Notes: a model not told the origin generated them from the letters alone. Positions 21,573-32,588 are shown, counted from the first letter of the stretch. The stretch: 64,000 bases of DNA from Dermacentor variabilis (GCF_050947875.1 NC_134569.1:205214127-205278126); one strand, 5' to 3'. Made by a program: numbers and translations.

Positions 21573-23480
21573 CGTATGCATCGGTCACTATCTCACAAAC
21601 CGGCTGCTCCTTTGTTAGTTGGAATGTAGCATTAATGTAAAGCACATTTGATGTTCGAACAAAAAGAATTGTGCCCTCTTATCCCCTTATTCTCCTCACT
21701 TGATGCCTAGTGTTATAGTAGCATGGTTGACACCATGAGAGTCAGTGTGGTGTATAATTGTGTCCATGGTGGGGCGGGGGGTGTACAATAACTTAAGCAA
21801 CTTTTCCAGATGACTTGAATCAGTATTGTGGAATGCTGGTTTCTTTCACTCACTGTTACCAAGTTTCACTTTGGTTCTGGGAACAAGTGTAATGTAGTTC
21901 GCTAGCGTTCCTGCCAACACATGTAATGTGCAGGCATCTGTGTTGAAAAAAGACCGGCTAATGGTTTGCCAGGAGACCATGGTCCATTAGACCATTAAAT
22001 TTTGAGCTTACACCTGTGGGAATAACTGGTGAATGAAGGCACACCCAGGAGAACTGCCCATAACATTTTCTTTCATTATAATAATTCTGAAGCTTTGAAC
22101 AGCATTTGAACTGACTTGTCTAAAAAATGACCCATTTCCTTGTTCAAGTAAGACAAAGGCTCCACAGGAACAGAGAAACTTGAAGCCGTCAACAGCAGCA
22201 TGAATATAAACAGTGATCGACGTTTTGCAGTCTTGCACCTGGTTATCATATTGTCCATCCCATTTTTTCACAGGCTGTTCTTTACTGTTTGATGGTCATA
22301 CCCAGTTTAATTTTAATGTCCTTATTTTTTAATATTTGGTTAATATATCGTTTCTTCATCTGCCATCAACAAAATATGTATTCATAATGTGCCTTCATTT
22401 ACCATATACAGTGATCTTAATCAGATGCATCTTGATACAAAATTTACTTTGCTTAATTCGTTTCATTTTTTCAAATGTGCAAACTGTTTATCTTAATACC
22501 TATTTTATCTTCTGGGAAGATTAGGTCTACTGGATTAATGACTGCTTACATGTGTACATCATTTTCTGTTTGGTCACCCCTACTCTTAGCAAGAACTGAC
22601 AGCAGTGCTCATACCCGCTTCATCACAATCACCACTGCTAAGCACACCCTTCCTTCCTTTATTTTAACACTTTGGCTTCTCTTGACGTATTGCATGCACC
22701 AGCTTCTTCTCCCCCAATGAGGCTAGGGGCCAGTGAGCTATGCATAATCCAAAACAACACAGCCAAGGAAAACATTTGCTACCCTGATGATAAGCACCCA
22801 TGTCGAAATGTTGGCTACAGCAACATCCCTTATGCCAACAATGTTGGTCTACTTACATGTTTTTCTAACACAGAAATTACTGCTTTGTCATGTTCAGCGA
22901 TTATACTTTCTTGCCGCTTCTTTTAGGATGAATATTCACGAATACTATTTGTTTCTCCGAACAGCAGCGAGTTAATCCTTGCAAGCGTTTGGGGTCAAGA
23001 ACAACTTTCACCAGGAAAAAGTGCAAGGCGAGTGATTGAAGAAAATAAAGTTGCTTCTGTTGCTTCTAAGAACTTGAGGACTGAAATGTTGCACCTTTTT
23101 GTATATATGCTATGCAATGCATTCACATCACAAAGTGCAAAGTGTTTTATCTCTGCAGCCATGTCAGTGTGTTGGCAAGACAATTTTCTCAATGGTGACC
23201 TGCTGCTTCGGCTATGAGCTGCCTTCATGACATTTGCATTAAATCAGATATACTATCGTGGACAAAAGTACCCTGGAAGTGCGAGCATCGACCAAATTGC
23301 ATTTCTGTTCAAGACCGCTGAAAAGAGTGGGTCACGTATGCACATTCCGAACGCAGATGTTAGCACGGCTCATCCCAGCAAATAGTGCAGCAATAAAATT
23401 TGGTCGACTCTCGCACGTCCTGGGCAATTTTGTCCCCAATGGCACATTCTCCGAACAATGGATATGCTCTGCAAGAGGAA
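21573..23480. other. Intergenic stretch, no gene seen
   Basis: AT-rich with short frames only. No splice-bounded exon could be argued for and no repeat family is recognised. Confidence 0.4.
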
Positions 23481-23487
23481 ATACGGG

Positions 23488-23640
23488 AAGCACCTGTACT
23501 TTAACGGATATAGTACAGATTCAGCAGACGGAACCTTTCGTTTTCTGAATACGGCAAGCACCTGTATTTTAACGGGTGTAGTACAGGTTCAGCATACAGT
23601 GTGTTCCGTTTTCTGAATACGAGAAGCACCGTTTCCTTGG
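23488..23640. repeat. 68-bp tandem repeat at the 3' side of a LINE ORF1
   Basis: The landmark AAGCACCTGTA/AAGCACCGTTT recurs at 23488, 23556 and 23624, a constant 68-bp period (about 2.3 copies). Because 68 is not a multiple of three, each unit shifts the minus-strand frame of the adjoining ORF1. Confidence 0.75.
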
Positions 23641-24473
23641 GCATCGAACAGAATGTTTCTGGCAGCAATTGAAGTGAAACGCACAAGGACCCTCGGAATC
23701 GAGTCACGTTTGCCCGGCAGACGATGAATCGCCTTAACCTCCAGCAGGGAAAATTTTTGGAGGTGTAGTTTTTCAGCGATATTGGAAAGCACTTCCTTCA
23801 GATTTTCATTCTCTTTTTCTGGGAGAGCATGGATTTCCAAGTTCATGTTGCGGCTGTATTGCTCGCTCTCATTCATTTCAACCTGCAGGCGCTCTAGCTG
23901 TTCGGCTTGTGTCTGAACTCTTGCTCGGAGGGCGTTGATCTCCGCATCTCTAGACGAGGCTTGTTCCTTGGCGGTCTTCATTTCATCACGAATGGAATCA
24001 TATTGTTCTGTTAGAAAAGTCACCGAGTCCTCGAGTTCATGAAATGACTGCGTTAGGCTGACAACTTGGGCTTTCAAGAGGAGCAATGAATCAACCTTTT
24101 TGTTAAGCTCAGGTAGACATTCTAGACTCTTTTTTATCTCGAGCAGTTCCAAAAGCAAAGGTGAAACCACGCCTGTATCTTCATCAGCCTCGGAAGCATC
24201 TACTTGAGAGGCGGAACCACCAGCGAGTTTTTTTGCTGCTCTGCATGTTTTACACACCCACACGTCCCTTTTGCCTGGGCCCATTGTATTGAAGGTACTA
24301 GGTGCAATTCCGGAACATGTCTGACCTAAGTGGTACGATAGCGTACAATGCGCACAGGTCATGAACTTGCCATCATCGGGCACTTCTTTGTGCCAAACAA
24401 TACATTCAGTAGTATCATTAGACATTGTAACATGTAGAGAGCGTACACAGAGGGCAGTCGGCAACAAATTCAA
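23589..24473 (-). CDS. LINE ORF1-type protein: PHD-like finger, coiled coil, FP25K-like domain
   Basis: 294 codons from the first ATG. The second Met (MSNDTTEC, ATG at 24425) better matches the finger start and is the likelier native start. The N-terminal Cys/His region (CAHCTLSYH ... CSGI ... CKTC) resembles the PHD-like finger of CR1/Jockey ORF1 proteins, but one expected Cys appears as Trp (ECIVWHKE). A long coiled coil (about residues 110-215) follows, then YSRNMNLEIHALPEKENENLK..., the conserved start of the FP25K-like C-terminal domain of such ORF1 proteins. It would bind the LINE RNA. The C-terminus is cut by the 68-bp repeats. No RT frame follows, so this is an orphan ORF1. Confidence 0.75.
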   Translation of the reverse strand: MNLLPTALCVRSLHVTMSNDTTECIVWHKEVPDDGKFMTCAHCTLSYHLGQTCSGIAPSTFNTMGPGKRDVWVCKTCRAAKKLAGGSASQVDASEADEDTGVVSPLLLELLEIKKSLECLPELNKKVDSLLLLKAQVVSLTQSFHELEDSVTFLTEQYDSIRDEMKTAKEQASSRDAEINALRARVQTQAEQLERLQVEMNESEQYSRNMNLEIHALPEKENENLKEVLSNIAEKLHLQKFSLLEVKAIHRLPGKRDSIPRVLVRFTSIAARNILFDAQGNGASRIQKTEHTVC

Positions 24474-24507
24474 ATTAAGAATGCAGGCAACGAAAAAGAC
24501 ACGCTAC

Positions 24508-24767
24508 CTGTTGAAATACAAAGTGTCAGCGTTGGGCAACGTAATCGCCGCCGACTGCAGATGATCCCGCGATGTCCGTTGGCTTAAGTAGTTTTCCGAT
24601 GAAACTAGGTTTTCAGACGAAGTTGGTGATTGCCGCCTGAAGCGGCAGGACGGTTAGCTTCGACGAAGGTGATAGTGGCATCCGGGGTATCACGGGAACC
24701 GCATTCAGGGCACCGCCTGTTGAAATACAAAGTGTCAGCGTTGGGCAACGTAATCGCCGCCGACTGC
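24508..24767. repeat. 52-bp direct repeat pair upstream of the ORF1
   Basis: A 51-52-bp block containing CAGCGTTGGGCAACGTAATC occurs at about 24,508-24,559 and again at about 24,716-24,767 with no difference that I can see, 208 bp apart. It lies upstream (minus strand) of the LINE ORF1, so repeated 5' untranslated or promoter monomers of that LINE are a plausible reading. Confidence 0.7.
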
Positions 24768-24769
24768 CA

Positions 24770-24790
24770 ATAATAATAATAGTAATAATG

Positions 24791-24852
<62 letters not shown>
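24770..24852. repeat. (AAT)n microsatellite
   Basis: About 80 bp of near-perfect AAT units. It produces poly-Ile and similar spurious frames on both strands. Confidence 0.95.
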
Positions 24853-24853
<1 letters not shown>

Positions 24854-26263
24854 TTAGTCAGCATTTCCCTTACTTATTCTTCACGTGGACACATTACTCG
24901 AGGTACCTTTAAAACTCGGTCATCTTACTGCACCTTTTCATGCAATGCTGACTGCCTTATTACACACTATTTTATTTCATTTATTATCGGTTTCCTTCTC
25001 ATCTGCGATTATTTATTTTCTCCCTTGTTTTTTATATTACCACCTGGTTATTGGTTTATCCTCTGGGGTGGGTTTATGCTATTAAATCATCGTGGCACCA
25101 TGTGTTCCGTTCTTTATAGCCATGCTAGGTAAGCACCGTGTTATAAGTAATAAGCAAACAAAGAGCCACCAACCGTACTGAAGAGTCAATAACACGAACA
25201 AGAACACGCCTGAGAAGATGGGAAGCTGCATCCTCTGCAAGTCATTACACAACAATCTTGCAACAGTGAGAAATGGTACTCTTCAATTGCAATGGGCGCA
25301 TACGAACAAAAGAAAACACACACACACACACATTGCTGATGATGCATGATATTGTTACATATGAAGACGCAGGCGAAAAGCTATATACAAGTATATTTAC
25401 AAGGAAATACGCCGCACTTGGCCAAGAGGCAACAGCCCGCGCTAGCCTCTAATCGTCGTCGTCATCTTGACACTGCTCGACCCTACGTCATCGCAAATAC
25501 GGTTCCATAGCAATATTAAGAAAATGTATACATTTCATGTGGATTTTTTGGCGCCGTTAAATAGAGCACGCGTCTGCAGCTAAATATTTGCCCTATTATG
25601 GTACTATTGCCTGAACGCATTAGGTTTTCTTGAAACACGGCATTTCTCTTACGTCATTCTTATATGTTTGGGGTTAAATAAACTTTTATTTTCGACAACA
25701 ATTTCCTTGAATAGCCTTACGTTGCAGAGATTTTAGCTTTTGCATAAATATAATGGAAAGCTTTACTTAAAACGTATTTCCAGATAAGCATAGAATTCGC
25801 TGATTCTCTATTGCAAAGCACTGTCTGCCTGATTCCAGGCATTTCGCGGTGCTTAGGTTCCTGTCTCGCGACACTTCGGACTTGTGTTTATTACAGAGAT
25901 CCGAAGTGGGGGTCACGAGGGTCTTTTTAAAAAAGAAATACAAGACCCAGTGTACAATCAAACCTCTGCATTCATTCCAAACTGACAAATGCACTAACCA
26001 CTTGGCCACGATTTTTCACCCGATAGCACGCATACACATGTCGTGGCAAAACCAACACGCTCACTCAGACATTTGCAGCGTGCAAACGTGTCAGTTTGTC
26101 GAATCCATTCCTCATGAAAGCATGCGCTTTCAGAAGTCGTTTTAGTCTGCACCCATTTCCCGTTTTCTGTCGCGTTTTCTGATATTATCTGACACGAACG
26201 GATAATATCACGGTGAAGCGCAAAGAACGTTATAAATATATTAGGCGATATTTTTTCCGCAAT
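24853..26263. other. Intergenic stretch, no gene seen
   Basis: AT-rich, with a short (CA)n run at 25,318-25,332. No gene or element recognised before the polyadenylation signal of the minus-strand ORF. Confidence 0.4.
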
Positions 26264-26269
26264 TTTATT
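26264..26269 (-). terminator. AATAAA polyadenylation signal overlapping the stop codon
   Basis: On the minus strand GGAATAAAAT spans the TAA stop of the 469-codon ORF. It could serve as the poly(A) signal of a very short 3' untranslated region, but an isolated hexamer in AT-rich DNA is weak evidence. Confidence 0.35.
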
Positions 26270-27674
26270 CCACCAATGTAGTGTCTTTCAAATCATCATC
26301 CGGTGGCTTGCTGCGAACCAGGCCGTCAGGCGACCGAACCAAAACGCCGTTTTCCAAAGGGGAATTTCTGTAGGAATCACGTTGGTGGCTGCCCGACCTA
26401 GGCGAAACGGTGCTCGCTTTCTCATACGGCGGCATAATCGTCATAGGGTCGCCAGTCTCCTCCGGCAACTCCCGGCCAGCTAAGGCTGCATCTGCGATGG
26501 TGTAGAATCCCCAGAAAGACAGCAGGGCAGCCGACGCGAGGCATAGGACGAGGCAGGTGGTGTGCGCTGCCAATCTTGATTCAGCTGCACCCCGGCTGGG
26601 TACTTGGCTGCTGTCACTGCTCTCATCGATGGTGGTGCTGGTCGCGGACTTGCTGTGCCATGCCCAGGAGCCATCGTTAACCCTTGTGAAGTAGCGCCGT
26701 AGAATACTCACAGGGCTCGAGATGCTCTCCATCAAACCTCCGGCCTGATGCTGACGAGGATTGCTGGTTTTCCACGCAGGGTCACTGCTGGTCCGGAGTT
26801 CGTGCATGCTATGTCCTGGAGGCTCTGTGAGCTGTGGTCTCATCGTGCGTCCTGGTTGATCATCAAGCCTCGCCGTGTCGTGAGCAACGCACTTCTTGTC
26901 AGTTGCGGTGGCAGAGGGAAATACTTCGAGCGCTGGCGTCGGCTTAGTCGAATAACCGAGTGATTGATGCACGTCGAAAATTGTTGTTACTTCGTCAGAC
27001 TGCTCGGACGTCTCCGTATCTCTTTTTTGGGACGTGGCCTCAAGAAATTGAGGCTGGTGCATCGGCTGGTCACGAGCAGAGCCTACTTCGCGAGTCTCTT
27101 TTTTCGGTGACTGAAGAAAAAAGCGCATGCGTCTCGGCTGCGGTGCATCCCAAGTGTCTTGGAGCACAGGCATGGCATCGCCCCTCCTCTGAGGGGATAC
27201 CGTAGGGGTCGGCATTGCACTCTTTGGCAACGCGGTCCTGAACAATTTTCCCCCATCGCCTTCGTCGCAGGGCAAAATGGCTGAGCAGCGCGATGGAGCT
27301 CTGCGTCTCGATCTGTGAACTTGACGATCCCTTGTCCTCCGACGTGGTGGCCAATTAGAAGTGGACAAGTCCAAACGGGAAGGAGGCGAAGGCCACAGTG
27401 GTGCCGCTGTCTCCACCGCAGTGGTCGGAGGCGTCTGAAGTGGTACCTCGCCATGCTGCGGTGCCGCAGGAGTTGTTGTGGTCCATGTTGACGCGGCCCA
27501 CATCTTGTTGGTCGGGTCTGACTTGATGCGGCATGGGTCATCTCCTACTTGCGGAGGATTTTGTTGGGCCGATTTCTGGAGGGACCGAAAGGTGTTTGTT
27601 TCCACATTTCCTGGCGGGAACATACCCCGAGGCGCTTGCAGTACGCCTTGCGAAATTGGGTGGTAGCCAGCCAT
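26265..27674 (-). CDS. Unrecognised 469-aa Pro/Ser-rich protein with one transmembrane segment
   Basis: This is the longest minus-strand frame that is not transposon-derived as far as I can tell. An in-frame TGA lies nine codons upstream of the ATG, so the start is the first possible one. Residues 1-370 are Pro-, Ser-, Thr- and Arg-rich, low in hydrophobics and probably disordered (basic patch RRRTRDRQVHRSRRR near 110). Residues about 372-393 form one hydrophobic segment (CLVLCLASAALLSFWGFYTI). A 76-residue polar tail follows. No signal peptide is seen, so a membrane protein with a long cytosolic N-terminus is inferred. No catalytic or binding motif was recognised. It may be a complete single-exon gene or the first coding exon of a larger membrane protein. 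The Pro-rich frames on the opposite strand are shadows. Confidence 0.5.
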   Translation of the reverse strand: MAGYHPISQGVLQAPRGMFPPGNVETNTFRSLQKSAQQNPPQVGDDPCRIKSDPTNKMWAASTWTTTTPAAPQHGEVPLQTPPTTAVETAAPLWPSPPSRLDLSTSNWPPRRRTRDRQVHRSRRRAPSRCSAILPCDEGDGGKLFRTALPKSAMPTPTVSPQRRGDAMPVLQDTWDAPQPRRMRFFLQSPKKETREVGSARDQPMHQPQFLEATSQKRDTETSEQSDEVTTIFDVHQSLGYSTKPTPALEVFPSATATDKKCVAHDTARLDDQPGRTMRPQLTEPPGHSMHELRTSSDPAWKTSNPRQHQAGGLMESISSPVSILRRYFTRVNDGSWAWHSKSATSTTIDESSDSSQVPSRGAAESRLAAHTTCLVLCLASAALLSFWGFYTIADAALAGRELPEETGDPMTIMPPYEKASTVSPRSGSHQRDSYRNSPLENGVLVRSPDGLVRSKPPDDDLKDTTLVE

Positions 27675-27699
27675 CGCAGAGAGACCCCTTCTTTTTCTT

Positions 27700-28709
27700 C
27701 ATAACACGTCCATGGTGAATGATGATGATACTTGTTCCTCGAAGCGGCACGCACCCACCAGATTTCCAGTACGCGCTACATACAGAAAGTAACTGATTAT
27801 AATTATAATTACTTCATTCATAACTGTTAATAATTACAGTCAGCGATTACTACCTGACAAAAATAATTGAGGTATAACAACAAGATTGTAATAGATTGTA
27901 ATAACAAGATTGTAATTGTAAACAATTGATTAATGTCAGGCTACATTCTTTCGAACTTTCTGTAAAATTGCACATATACCTTAACCAGAACGAGCTGGCC
28001 TGGCACATCCAGTGCGTCCTCTCCTGCCCTACCTACGTTACTTGTATTTACTAAGAAAGGCCTTTGAAAAATGTCGTTGGTTGTCTCTGTGATTTTTATC
28101 CTGAATACATCATCAGTGACAATGAAAACCTATTCGATATGCGCAATGGGGGTATGCCTGCACAGTAACGTAGATGGATCTTGCGTACAAGATTGTCATT
28201 ACTCAGAGTTTGTGTCCTGTGAAGGGTAGTGCTTCATTGTTGCGCTGTTGCTTGGACGCAAAGACGGCGCTCCTGGTCACACCAGAGAAAATCTGTACAT
28301 ATTCTCTGCAGTTGAATTTTCTGCATTAATGTAGTAAGTAGTCTGCGCTATCGACACATGCCAGCACCCGTTGAATTCATCAGCTAACAGCTGATGGAGC
28401 GTTAAGATGTGGCGACGAATATTGAACGCCTTGATTCGCCTCTCTGAACATGCACATCCGTGACCCTGCAGCGTGGCACGACCTTGAGCCTTCTACTGCA
28501 GTTCCCCCCAAAGTTAGGTTTCTAAAGCTGTGTCACCTGGTGCAGCTTTTCCCATAGGTATAATAACTAATTACATGATTGGTTACTCAAAAACAGGTAA
28601 TTGAATTACATTGAGCGTAGGCGAGCAAAAATTCACTAGTTAGATTACAGTTGCGTAGCGAGAAATTTCGTTCGGGGGGGGGCGCTCACGTTGCAACTCG
28701 GCCTCCTCC
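27700..28709. other. Intergenic stretch, no gene seen
   Basis: AT-rich. At about 28,640-28,682 a GTTGCGTAGCGAGAAATTTC motif followed by a G run resembles the edge of an abundant repeat, interrupted by the MITE starting at 28,710. Confidence 0.4.
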
Positions 28710-29440
28710 TTAAGAGGAAGCTTTAGCTGTGGCCCAACTCCCACGTCGCCTATTCAAATACATGTAAAAGGCAAAAACGTTTTTATGAGATAACACCTGG
28801 ACCGATTATAATAACATGTGCTGCATTTGAAAGAGGAAGTTAAATTCTAGTGACTGCTGGAAGCGGAACTTCAATTTAGGGCTTGAATTTTTTAAATAAG
28901 ATTTTCAAAAATTCGGAAGTTTCAGAAAAATAGAAGCACGAAGTTTACAGATTCATAGCTCTGCATAAAAAACAGATATCTCGGTTCTGTAAACGGCATC
29001 CATTAGACCATTCAAAGCGGACAAATTCGATATGTCATTTTATATCTTACGTGAATTCGTTACGTTGTTTGCGAGGGTTCTGGAAAAGCTGTAATTACAT
29101 ATTAATAATTGTTTTATATTCGTGTGTAACATATCAATTTTGTCCGCTTTAGATGTACTATTAGATGCAATTCACAGAATTGTATTATCATTTTTCGTTG
29201 TTGAGGTACAGAGTTGTAAACTTGATAATTTCGTCTTTTGTGAAAATTTTCGGTTTTTGCCAATTTTTAATAAAAAATTGAGTACTTAAATAAAAATTCG
29301 AAACCAACAGTCACTAGATTTTAAGTGTTTCCTTTAAATACAACAAGCTCATCAAATTTGGTGCAGTGTTTGCCGAGAAAAACGAATTATCCAGTTACAT
29401 GTATTTAGATAGGAGCACCCGAGCTAAAGCTTCCTCTTAA
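28710..29440 (-). mobile_element. TTAA-flanked MITE, copy 1 of a head-to-head pair
   Basis: It is bounded by TTAA at 28710-28713 and 29437-29440. Both ends carry the inverted repeat TTAAGAGGAAGCTTTAGCT. The body is AT-rich with blocks such as AAAGCGGACAAATT that recur, inverted, in copy 2. No ORF. The orientation label is arbitrary but opposite to copy 2. Confidence 0.8.
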
Positions 29441-30783
29441 GAGAAAGCTATAGCTTCGGTGCTCCGACCTAAATGCATGTAGAAGGGGAATTCGTTTTTC
29501 TAGGCAACCACTGCACCAAGTTTTACGAGGTTTGTTGCATATAAAAGAAATAATTACGTTCTATTGACTGCTGGTTTCGAATTTTCTATTTACGTTGTCA
29601 ATTCTTCATTAAAAATTGGCCAAAATCGCACATTTTCATAACACGAAACTAACAAGCTTAGAACTCTAGCTCAACAATGAAAAATGATATCATAATTCTC
29701 TGAGTGACCTCTATTAGTACATCTACAGCGGAAAAAACTGATGTGTTCCACATGAATCTCAAAAAAATTTAGTATTATGGAAACACGGCTTTTGCAGAAC
29801 CCTTGTATACAACGTAACCAATTCATGTAAGATAAAAATCGACATACCAAATTTGTCCGCTTTGACTATTATAATAGATGCTGTTACGGAACCGCGATAT
29901 CTCTTCTTGGTGCAGAGCTATTAGATTGTAAACGTTGTGCTTCTATTTTTTTCGAACTTTCGAATTTATCTAAATATTTTAAACAAAATTCAGGCCCTAA
30001 ATCGAAATTCTGCTTCCAAGAGACACCAGAGTTTAACTTTCTATATTAATGCAACAAGGTTTATTAAAAGCTATCCAGGGGTTATGTAAGAAAGACGGTT
30101 CTGCGTTTTACATGCATTTGAATAGGCCGCGTTGGATTCGGGCCCGAGCTAAATCTTCCTCTTGTTAAGAACGGCCCGATGACGTGCAAGTTTTGCCTGT
30201 CAGTTGCGACAGCAGCGGCTACCTTGTCTCGGAACGCCACCGTTACGCTCTAGCCTCGTCGCCATTGTCACTAAACGGGCTCGGCGGACCAACTATTGTT
30301 ACTGAGCCCGCGGGAACGTCGACGGAGACCCCTTCCCACGCACCGTTCTTGAAGTAAGCCCCGAGTTCTGTGAAGACAGTCGGACCTCGGGGAGCTCCGT
30401 GAACCTGTGTGTGTGTGTAAACCGCCCCGTAGAGAGGCGACTTGTTTACGATGAATGGACGGCCGTTTTCGTCCCCTGGGTATCGGGGGAGGACCGAGTG
30501 TTTATAAACCGCTGTTGTGTGGATGCTCAGCACACTGTCTCTCAGGCAGTCATGTTAGACTGATGTACTTTCTCTCGCAGTCATGATTGACTGATGTAGA
30601 TACTGTAAATAAACCCATATTTCCTCGTTCTCGATGAGAAGCAGTCCTTCCCTTCATCAACGTCCTGAGCGTGGATAAGTTGGACGACGGCATGGGCCAG
30701 CTACCTTCTAATTCATGCCCGACTCCAATCTTGACAACTGGTCACGAACGGTGGGATTGAGCCCCCAATCCTAACACTCTTAA
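29437..30783 (+). mobile_element. TTAA-flanked MITE, copy 2, split by a solo LTR
   Basis: It shares the central TTAA with copy 1 and runs in the opposite direction, giving a near-palindromic 1.45-kb structure with dyad centre near 29,438. The right end stops at ...CTTCCTCT (30162), resumes after the 614-bp LTR as CTCTTAA (30777-30783), and there regains its terminal TTAA. Discounting the LTR and one CTCT copy, it is about 730 bp, the same length as copy 1. Confidence 0.8.
30163..30776 (+). mobile_element. Solo LTR of a second family, inserted in the MITE terminus
   Basis: It starts TGTTAAGAACGG, ends CCCCCAATCCTAACA and is flanked by the 4-bp duplication CTCT (30159-30162, 30777-30780). It has a TATA box TATAAA (30503-30508) and AATAAA (30608-30613). 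The sequence is unlike the LTR at 8.4 and 49.6 kb although the length (614 bp) is the same. No internal region is present. The 96-codon frame at 30243-30533 on the minus strand is a shadow. Confidence 0.8.
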
Positions 30784-31301
30784 ACAATTTGTCGAGGGAT
30801 CAAATACATGACTAATATTTGCATTGCCAATGCCAAAAATGCTGCAAACGAATTCTTTAACGCTACGCACTGTCAAAACAAGTAAAATATGTATTTTTTT
30901 GATAAAAGAATATACTCGTATGTGCCAAATATTTTGCCCTAATTTAATGATCTCAATGCTTACATGTTTTTGTCTATTAAATAAGTATAGAAAACATCAC
31001 ACAAACTTTAGAACTATATCAGCTCGAAACTAGCAAAGCAGTGCATGTAACTGATATGAAAAGTGTAAAGGCCATGAAATGAACAAGCTGAGGACAAATA
31101 TTTGAATGGAGCTTTGTCATTCAAGAACCGTTTTTACATTCTTGTACATATGCAACGACCAGTGAAAAATCTCAATGACGCTGTCATTTGTTCCAATGTG
31201 TTACGCAGAAGCAGCCGTCACCGGTCGTGTATCGTGAATAATTGCACCGAAATTATAGTCGCAACAGAGAGCACGTATAGAAAGCAGTTCTGCAAAATGT
31301 A
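30784..31301. other. Intergenic stretch, no gene seen
   Basis: AT-rich, short frames only. Confidence 0.4.
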
Positions 31302-32588
31302 CGCGGTCGAGTCAAATGAAAGTGAGCCAATGGGAATATATGCAAACGGGGTACTTTATTTAAAAGTAGTCTCCATGAGCATTTAGGCGTTTGTCCCATT
31401 GACTAACGAGTCGCGTGATTTCCGTCTCATAAAACTCCTTGGGCTGCTGCTTCAAAATGTTTGCAACTGACTCTTTCACGTCATCGTCCCACACGAATCT
31501 GGTTCCCTTGAGCTGTTTTTTTTCGGTTGCCCCCAAATGTGCAAGTCGCAAGGCGACAGGTCTGAGCTGCATGGCGGATGTTTCAGCGTTTCCCACTTGA
31601 AGTTTGCCAATTTTGTGTTAACCACATTGGCCACATAGCGACGGGCATTGTCGGGGAGCAAGATGACTCCATTACTCAATTTACCACGTCGTTTTTTCTT
31701 GATTGCGACACGCAGCCGCTCCGGCGTTTGACAATACCGGAAACGATTGGTAGCCTCTCATGATTTAGCAAATTCTATCAGTAATGGCCCCTGACGATCG
31801 AAAAAAAAAAGTCAACAACACCTTTCCGGTGGAAATGATGGCCTTTGCTTTCTTTGGGCGTGGTGAATTCGAATGCTTCCACCGTAAGCTTTGCCGCCGT
31901 GTGTCAGGCTCGTAGTAGTGGCACCATGGTTCGTCCCCGATCACAATGGCAGACAAGAAGTCGTCACCCTCATTGTGATACCGGATTAGATGAGTTAAGG
32001 TGGCACTAACTTCTCCATCTTCTGGCGGTGGTCCAAAATCTTGGGCATTCATTGTGCACGAAAGAGCCGATAATTGAGATCTTCATGAATTATGGCGGGA
32101 ACCGAACCCTGACTGACGTTCACACACTCTGCAAGTTTATCGATGCTTATCCTCCGTTCTTGCCTCATCAGCTCATCAACCTTTGCAATTTTGTTGGGGG
32201 TGATTGCACGATGGCTTTGGCCCGGTCTTGGGTGGTCTTTGCTACTTTCACGTCCTTTGAAACGTCTGCTCCAACACTTCACAGTGGCCGATGAAATGCA
32301 ATGTTCAACGTACACGTCAGCCATACAGCGACTAGTTTCTTTTTGGGAAATACCTTCAGGTGTCAGAAACTTCACGGCAACACGCTGTTCAACTTTTGGA
32401 GTGTCATTTATGTCACGCAACCATGCTCAACCCAGTGTATGAGAGCATTAAAGAACCTTTATCCTCACACCTGCGTGTCACTTTTGTAAATTAGAGATGC
32501 CTCTCGGCTACGTGCAAGCCTCGCAGATAATGAACCGAACCGATACTGCGCGGGGTGGGTAGGTTGATTTTCATTTGACTCTCCCTCG
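31302..32588 (-). mobile_element. mariner-type transposon with both inverted ends, inactivated
   Basis: 1,287 bp between TA dinucleotides (31300-31301 and 32589-32590). The inverted ends are imperfect: CGCGGTCGAGTCAAATGAAA on the left against CGAGGGAGAGTCAAATGAAA read inward from the right. Length and TA target are typical of mariner elements of the Tc1/mariner superfamily. The transposase is on the minus strand, broken. Confidence 0.9.
31360..32420 (-). pseudogene. mariner transposase remnant
   Basis: Segments in order from the N-terminus: VEQRVAVKFLTPEG with helix-turn-helix sequence, SRRFKGRESSKDHPRPG linker, DELMRQERRISIDKLAE (32049-32420); then VIGDEPWCHYYEPDTRRQS (31765-32052) with the first catalytic Asp; then LLPDNARRY (second Asp) and SSDLSPCDLHIWG (third Asp) within 31476-31679; and a C-terminal segment to about 31,360. 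The three Asp of the D,D34D triad are recognisable, but frame changes between all segments and altered flanking residues (for example LLPDNARRY) mean no active enzyme. It would cut and paste the element at TA sites. Confidence 0.85.

Noticed and set aside
24613..25132. Frames with poly-Ile stretches on both strands
   Set aside because: They are translations of the (AAT)n microsatellite.
26265..27674. 469-aa ORF as the N-terminal exon of an M13 (neprilysin-type) peptidase
   Set aside because: A cytosolic tail plus one membrane segment fits such proteins loosely, but no zinc-peptidase sequence follows and the frame ends at a stop. Kept as unrecognised.
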